From Clostridiales bacterium UBA4959 (GTDB lineage: Bacteria; Bacillota; Clostridia; Oscillospirales; CAG-272): a stretch of 8,735 nt of DNA. Where the stretch lies: assembly GCA_002397345.1 (NCBI GenBank), contig DHAH01000023.1, forward strand, positions 16,754 to 25,488. Reading direction: 5' to 3'. A program made the translations under genes and the position numbers. The notes beneath the pieces are model-generated. The model had not been told where the DNA came from and made no database searches. It was given only the letters and a program-made list of their open reading frames with translations. Shown in pieces: positions 6,903 through 8,735 of the stretch (the stretch's first letter is position 1; each line of letters begins with the position of its first letter).

Positions 6903-6931
6903 ATTATATCACGGCGCGGCAGATTTGTCAA
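6903..6931 (-). promoter_or_regulatory. Consensus sigma-A promoter of the ABC-F transcript
   Basis: On the minus strand TTGACA (6931-6926), a 17-bp spacer, then TATAAT (6908-6903): a perfect match at both hexamers. Transcription should start near 6896, giving a leader of about 170 nt. The -35 and the spacer lie in the last codons of the upstream tepA-like gene, and the -10 starts directly after that gene's stop codon. Confidence 0.88.
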
Positions 6932-7643
6932 CCCTGCATTGTGCGGTCAGCCAATCGCAGGCGCGCGAGATGCCGCCTACTTCGTCGATAAGACCCGCCT
7001 CGACAGCTTCGCAGCCATTGAGAACGGTACCCAAATCGGTGGCAATCTCGTCTGTTTTAAGCAGATATGAGCGCAGCCGGTCCTCCGGTACGCGCGAATG
7101 GCTGGAGATGAACCGTACAATGCGGTCCTGCATCTTGTTTAAATAATCATATGCCTGCGGCGCGCCGAGTACCAGCCCGTTAATACGTACGGGGTGCAGC
7201 GTCATTGTAGCCGAGGGCACAATGAACGAACGGTCAGCCGACACCGCCAGCGGCACACCGATTGAATGGCCGCCGCCGATCACAAGGCTGGCTGTAGGTT
7301 TGCGCATGCTTGCAATTAGCTCGGATAGCGCCAGACCCGCCTCGACGTCGCCTCCCGCGGTGTTGAGAATGATTAGCACGCCGCCCACCTTGTCGTCCTC
7401 GTCAACGGCGAAGAGCTGGGGGATCAGGTGCTCATATTTTGTGGATTTTGTGCCGCTTCCGAGCAAATAATGACCCTCGATCTGTCCGATTATTGTGATA
7501 CAGTGGACGGTCACGCCGCGGCTGCGTACGGTAACAGAGCCTTCTGACGGTCCCTCCAACGGGAGCGAAGAATCGTCGCGCTGCTGACCGGAAGGCTCGT
7601 CGCCGGAATCTTTGGGATAAATATCGATGGGTGAAAAATTCAT
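6909..7643 (-). CDS. tepA: ClpP-fold serine protease, TepA/YmfB-like
   Basis: A 244-residue protein of the ClpP/crotonase fold, closest in wording to Bacillus TepA (YmfB, 'translocation-enhancing protein'): TIIGQIEGH (50-58), STKYEHLIPQL (67-77), ILNTAGGDVEAGLALSELI (92-110), GGGHSIGVPLAVSAD (123-137), ATMTLHPVRINGLVLG (145-160). The likely nucleophile is S127 in GHSIG and the general base H150 in MTLHP; D203 in IATDLG is a candidate third member by position. The first 40 residues are hydrophilic and Pro/Ser/Glu-rich with no signal peptide, so it acts in the cytosol or at the inner membrane face. The role in Bacillus was described around secretion, but the substrate is poorly known. AAGGT lies eight bases before the ATG, a weak site. 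It is divergent from the pduL-like gene and upstream of the ABC-F gene, with no functional link evident. Confidence 0.85.
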   Translation of the reverse strand: MNFSPIDIYPKDSGDEPSGQQRDDSSLPLEGPSEGSVTVRSRGVTVHCITIIGQIEGHYLLGSGTKSTKYEHLIPQLFAVDEDDKVGGVLIILNTAGGDVEAGLALSELIASMRKPTASLVIGGGHSIGVPLAVSADRSFIVPSATMTLHPVRINGLVLGAPQAYDYLNKMQDRIVRFISSHSRVPEDRLRSYLLKTDEIATDLGTVLNGCEAVEAGLIDEVGGISRACDWLTAQCRVDKSAAP

Positions 7644-7708
7644 TTATTAATACCTTGTTCTGTTTATCGATTGTTTAAGTTTCGCCGTATAAAAATTAAC
7701 TTAAAAAG

Positions 7709-7736
7709 TTTATAATTATAGTGTGGTAAAAATCAA
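7709..7736 (-). promoter_or_regulatory. Possible promoter of the tepA-like gene
   Basis: Minus strand: TTGATT (7736-7731), 16 bp, TATAAA (7714-7709), about 65 bp before the ATG. The region is AT-rich and also contains TATAAT on the + strand at 7711-7716, which may serve the divergent pduL-like gene, although no convincing -35 box is spaced correctly for it. Confidence 0.4.
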
Positions 7737-7745
7737 ATGGATTAT

Positions 7746-7768
7746 ACCGGTTTAAAGAATTAACCGGT
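7746..7768. repeat. Inverted repeat ACCGGTT-N9-AACCGGT upstream of the pduL-like gene
   Basis: Perfect 7-bp arms at 7746-7752 and 7762-7768, with a 9-nt AT-rich spacer, end two bases before the AAAAAGGAG binding site. It could be an operator for a dimeric repressor or a leader hairpin that affects access to the start. No family-specific operator is recognised. Confidence 0.55.
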
Positions 7769-7784
7769 CAAAAAGGAGCAGTAA

Positions 7785-8360
7785 ATGGAAAACAAAGTGC
7801 TTGTCGAAACTTCCGCAAGGCACGTGCATGTGACCGCCGAGCAGGTCGAAATTTTATTCGGGAAGGGCGCTACGCTTACAAATAAAAAAGACCTCAGCCA
7901 GCCCGGCCAGTTCGCGTGCGAACAGCGCGTGACCGTGGTCGGACCGAAGCGGGAGCTTGCCGGCGTTTCGATACTCGGGCCTGTGCGTCCGGCGGGTCAG
8001 GTAGAGGTGTCGATGACAGAAGCGAGGACGCTCGGTATTAACGCGCCCGTTCGTGAGAGCGGCGATATAGCAGGCACGCCCGGCTGCAAGCTCGTCGGAC
8101 CGTGCGGCGAGGTGACGCTCGACGAGGGCGTTATTGTGGCGAAACGTCATATACATATGACGCCCGACGACGCTAAACAGCTCGGTGTTTCCGATAAGCA
8201 GGTTGTATCTGTAAAACTCGGCACAGCCGAACGCGCCCTCATCTTCGGAGATGTGGTGGTACGCGTCAGTTCGAAATTCGCGCTGGCAATGCACATTGAT
8301 ACCGACGAATCCAACGCCGCCTGCGCCTGCTCCGGAGTTGTATACGGATCGATCATATAG
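7785..8360 (+). CDS. pduL: PduL-type phosphotransacylase (phosphate propanoyltransferase)
   Basis: A 191-residue cytosolic enzyme that exchanges acyl-CoA and acyl phosphate (acetyl or propanoyl), feeding acetate/propionate kinase for ATP. Two PduL beta-barrel repeats are complete. Zinc ligands are visible: H13 and H15 in SARHVHV, H122 and H124 in AKRHIHM, and H170 in MHIDTDESNAA. Other family blocks are TNKKDLSQPGQFACEQRV (32-49), ILGPVRPAGQVEVS (63-76) and R90 in NAPVRESG. It starts at ATG with SARHVHV near residue 10 and has no N-terminal helix extension for encapsulation, and no microcompartment shell genes are in view, so it is likely the free, housekeeping form that replaces Pta in many clostridia. 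AAAAAGGAG lies six bases before ATG. It is a single gene here; the kinase partner is not in the window. Copy C of the G-rich repeat begins right after its TAG. Confidence 0.93.
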   Translation: MENKVLVETSARHVHVTAEQVEILFGKGATLTNKKDLSQPGQFACEQRVTVVGPKRELAGVSILGPVRPAGQVEVSMTEARTLGINAPVRESGDIAGTPGCKLVGPCGEVTLDEGVIVAKRHIHMTPDDAKQLGVSDKQVVSVKLGTAERALIFGDVVVRVSSKFALAMHIDTDESNAACACSGVVYGSII

Positions 8361-8493
8361 GGGGAACGAGGGGACGGGGGATACGAGGATACGCGTGGAC
8401 GGGGGATACGAGGATACGCGTGGTGGGGAATGGGTCAAGCGAGCTTGACCCCGCTCCCCCCACACCCCGCAGACATTGTATTATTATTAAATA
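8361..8493 (+). repeat. G-rich 3'-flank repeat, copy C (after pduL)
   Basis: It begins one base after the pduL TAG. A G-rich block contains a perfect 25-bp tandem duplication (8372-8421). A hairpin GGGTCAAG/CTTGACCC (8432-8439 with 8444-8451, loop CGAG) is flanked by GGGGA (8424-8428) and TCCCC, which can extend the stem with internal bulges. CCCCGCAGA (8465-8473) and ATTG...TATTATTAAATA (8475-8493) close it. Block order, CCCCGCAGA and the AT tail match copy B. Confidence 0.7.
8372..8421 (+). repeat. Perfect 25-bp tandem duplication within copy C
   Basis: The unit at 8372-8396 begins GGACGGGGGATACG and ends GGATACGCGT; it recurs without change at 8397-8421. A truncated third beginning (GG then TGGGG) follows. 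Each unit itself contains two related ATACG(A/C)G steps, so the block is a short-period degenerate repeat that was recently doubled. Confidence 0.9.
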
Positions 8494-8735
8494 CAGTGCT
8501 TCCCCATATAATACTAAAGATAGAATATTAATGGAAACATCACGTCAAAACCCACATATTCAAGTTTTTAATACATATTATTGTCGAGTTTATAGTCGAA
8601 TTTAAGTATAAACAATAGGTTTAATATCAACAACTACACCGCCTGTCTGGGTATATTAATACTCAGACAAGCGGTTCGTTTATATAAATAAAATAATTTA
8701 TACTATTTGTTCAAAAGTCTTTGCGGAGCTTTCTT
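8494..8735. other. AT-rich stretch without a convincing gene
   Basis: No ORF with a ribosome binding site or recognisable protein is seen. A 24-codon ORF from ATG 8531 to the TAA at 8603-8605 has no ribosome binding site. The stretch holds one hairpin (8639-8674). The last 35 bases are richer in GC and could be the end of a minus-strand gene or the edge of another intergenic element, but the frame cannot be decided. Confidence 0.6.
8639..8681. terminator. Terminator-like hairpin, direction uncertain
   Basis: CCGC (8639-8642) pairs with GCGG (8671-8674), TGTCTG (8644-8649) with CAGACA (8664-8669), a G-T wobble follows, and GTAT (8651-8654) pairs with ATAC (8659-8662) around ATTA; one C-A mismatch interrupts. 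On the + strand TTCGTTTATAT follows, a poor T-tract. The minus strand is followed by TGTAGTTGTTG. It may end a minus-strand gene beyond the window or a + transcript reading from pduL. Confidence 0.5.

Noticed and set aside
7785..8360. Bacterial microcompartment locus
   Set aside because: The PduL-type enzyme lacks an N-terminal encapsulation extension and no shell or signature enzyme genes are next to it.
8361..8460. CRISPR-like array in the G-rich tandem units
   Set aside because: Units are directly adjacent without unique spacers and only two are exact.
7854..8465. Long open frame on the minus strand across pduL
   Set aside because: It shadows a fully recognisable PduL protein, has no family resemblance and begins inside the G-rich repeat.
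8531..8605. A 24-codon ORF (METSRQNPHI...)
   Set aside because: No ribosome binding site, AT-rich setting, no recognisable protein, and an upstream in-frame extension that runs through the repeat element.
8703..8735. Possible 3' end of a minus-strand gene (…KKAPQRLLNK, stop at 8705-8703)
   Set aside because: Two other minus-strand frames also read plausibly and end in stops within 12 codons (…RKLRKDF and …ESSAKTFEQIV). With 33 bases no frame can be chosen, and a repeated intergenic sequence is equally possible.

Overview
The window looks like the chromosome of a Gram-positive clostridial bacterium (Bacillota, probably class Clostridia). The grounds are AAGGAG-type ribosome binding sites, near-consensus sigma-A promoters, mixed AT-rich intergenic and moderately GC-rich coding DNA, and the gene types: an Lsa-type ABC-F protein, a TepA/ClpP-like protease and a VTC/DUF4956/CotH gene set. 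No phage, transposase, CRISPR, tRNA or rRNA signal was seen. The genus cannot be set from the sequence alone.

Layout. (1) Positions 1-817 hold the 3' part of a drug/metabolite-transporter (EamA-type) permease that begins before the window; two candidate terminator hairpins follow. (2) Positions 1008-5000 form one tight + strand operon behind a strong promoter: a VTC-domain protein (cytosolic tunnel-fold phosphotransferase family), a DUF4956 membrane protein and a large membrane-anchored, outward-facing CotH-type kinase-fold protein with chitobiase-like and lamin-tail-like domains. The third gene starts at a TTG one base after the second gene's stop. (3) Positions 5001-5240 separate convergent genes and are filled by two inverted copies of a G-rich, hairpin-containing repeat. 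(4) On the minus strand, 5241-6725 encodes an Lsa-like ABC-F ribosome-protection protein. Its roughly 170-nt leader has a consensus promoter, a three-codon leader ORF (Met-Arg-Asn) inside the 5' arm of a long hairpin, and a U-tract: a textbook layout for drug-sensing attenuation. (5) Upstream on the same strand, 6909-7643 encodes a TepA-type ClpP-fold serine protease; the ABC-F promoter lies across its stop codon. (6) Divergent from it, 7785-8360 encodes a PduL-type phosphotransacylase. (7) Positions 8361-8493 hold a third copy of the G-rich repeat; the rest, to 8735, is AT-rich with one hairpin and no convincing gene.

How it fits together. The VTC-DUF4956-CotH set reads as a membrane-spanning phosphoryl-transfer system of unknown substrate (inference). 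The ABC-F gene is a self-contained, apparently inducible antibiotic-resistance unit. The most unusual structural observation is a dispersed repeat family: three copies start within a few bases of three different stop codons, always with the G-rich strand on the coding side, each followed by a hairpin. One copy also holds a canonical G-quadruplex motif.
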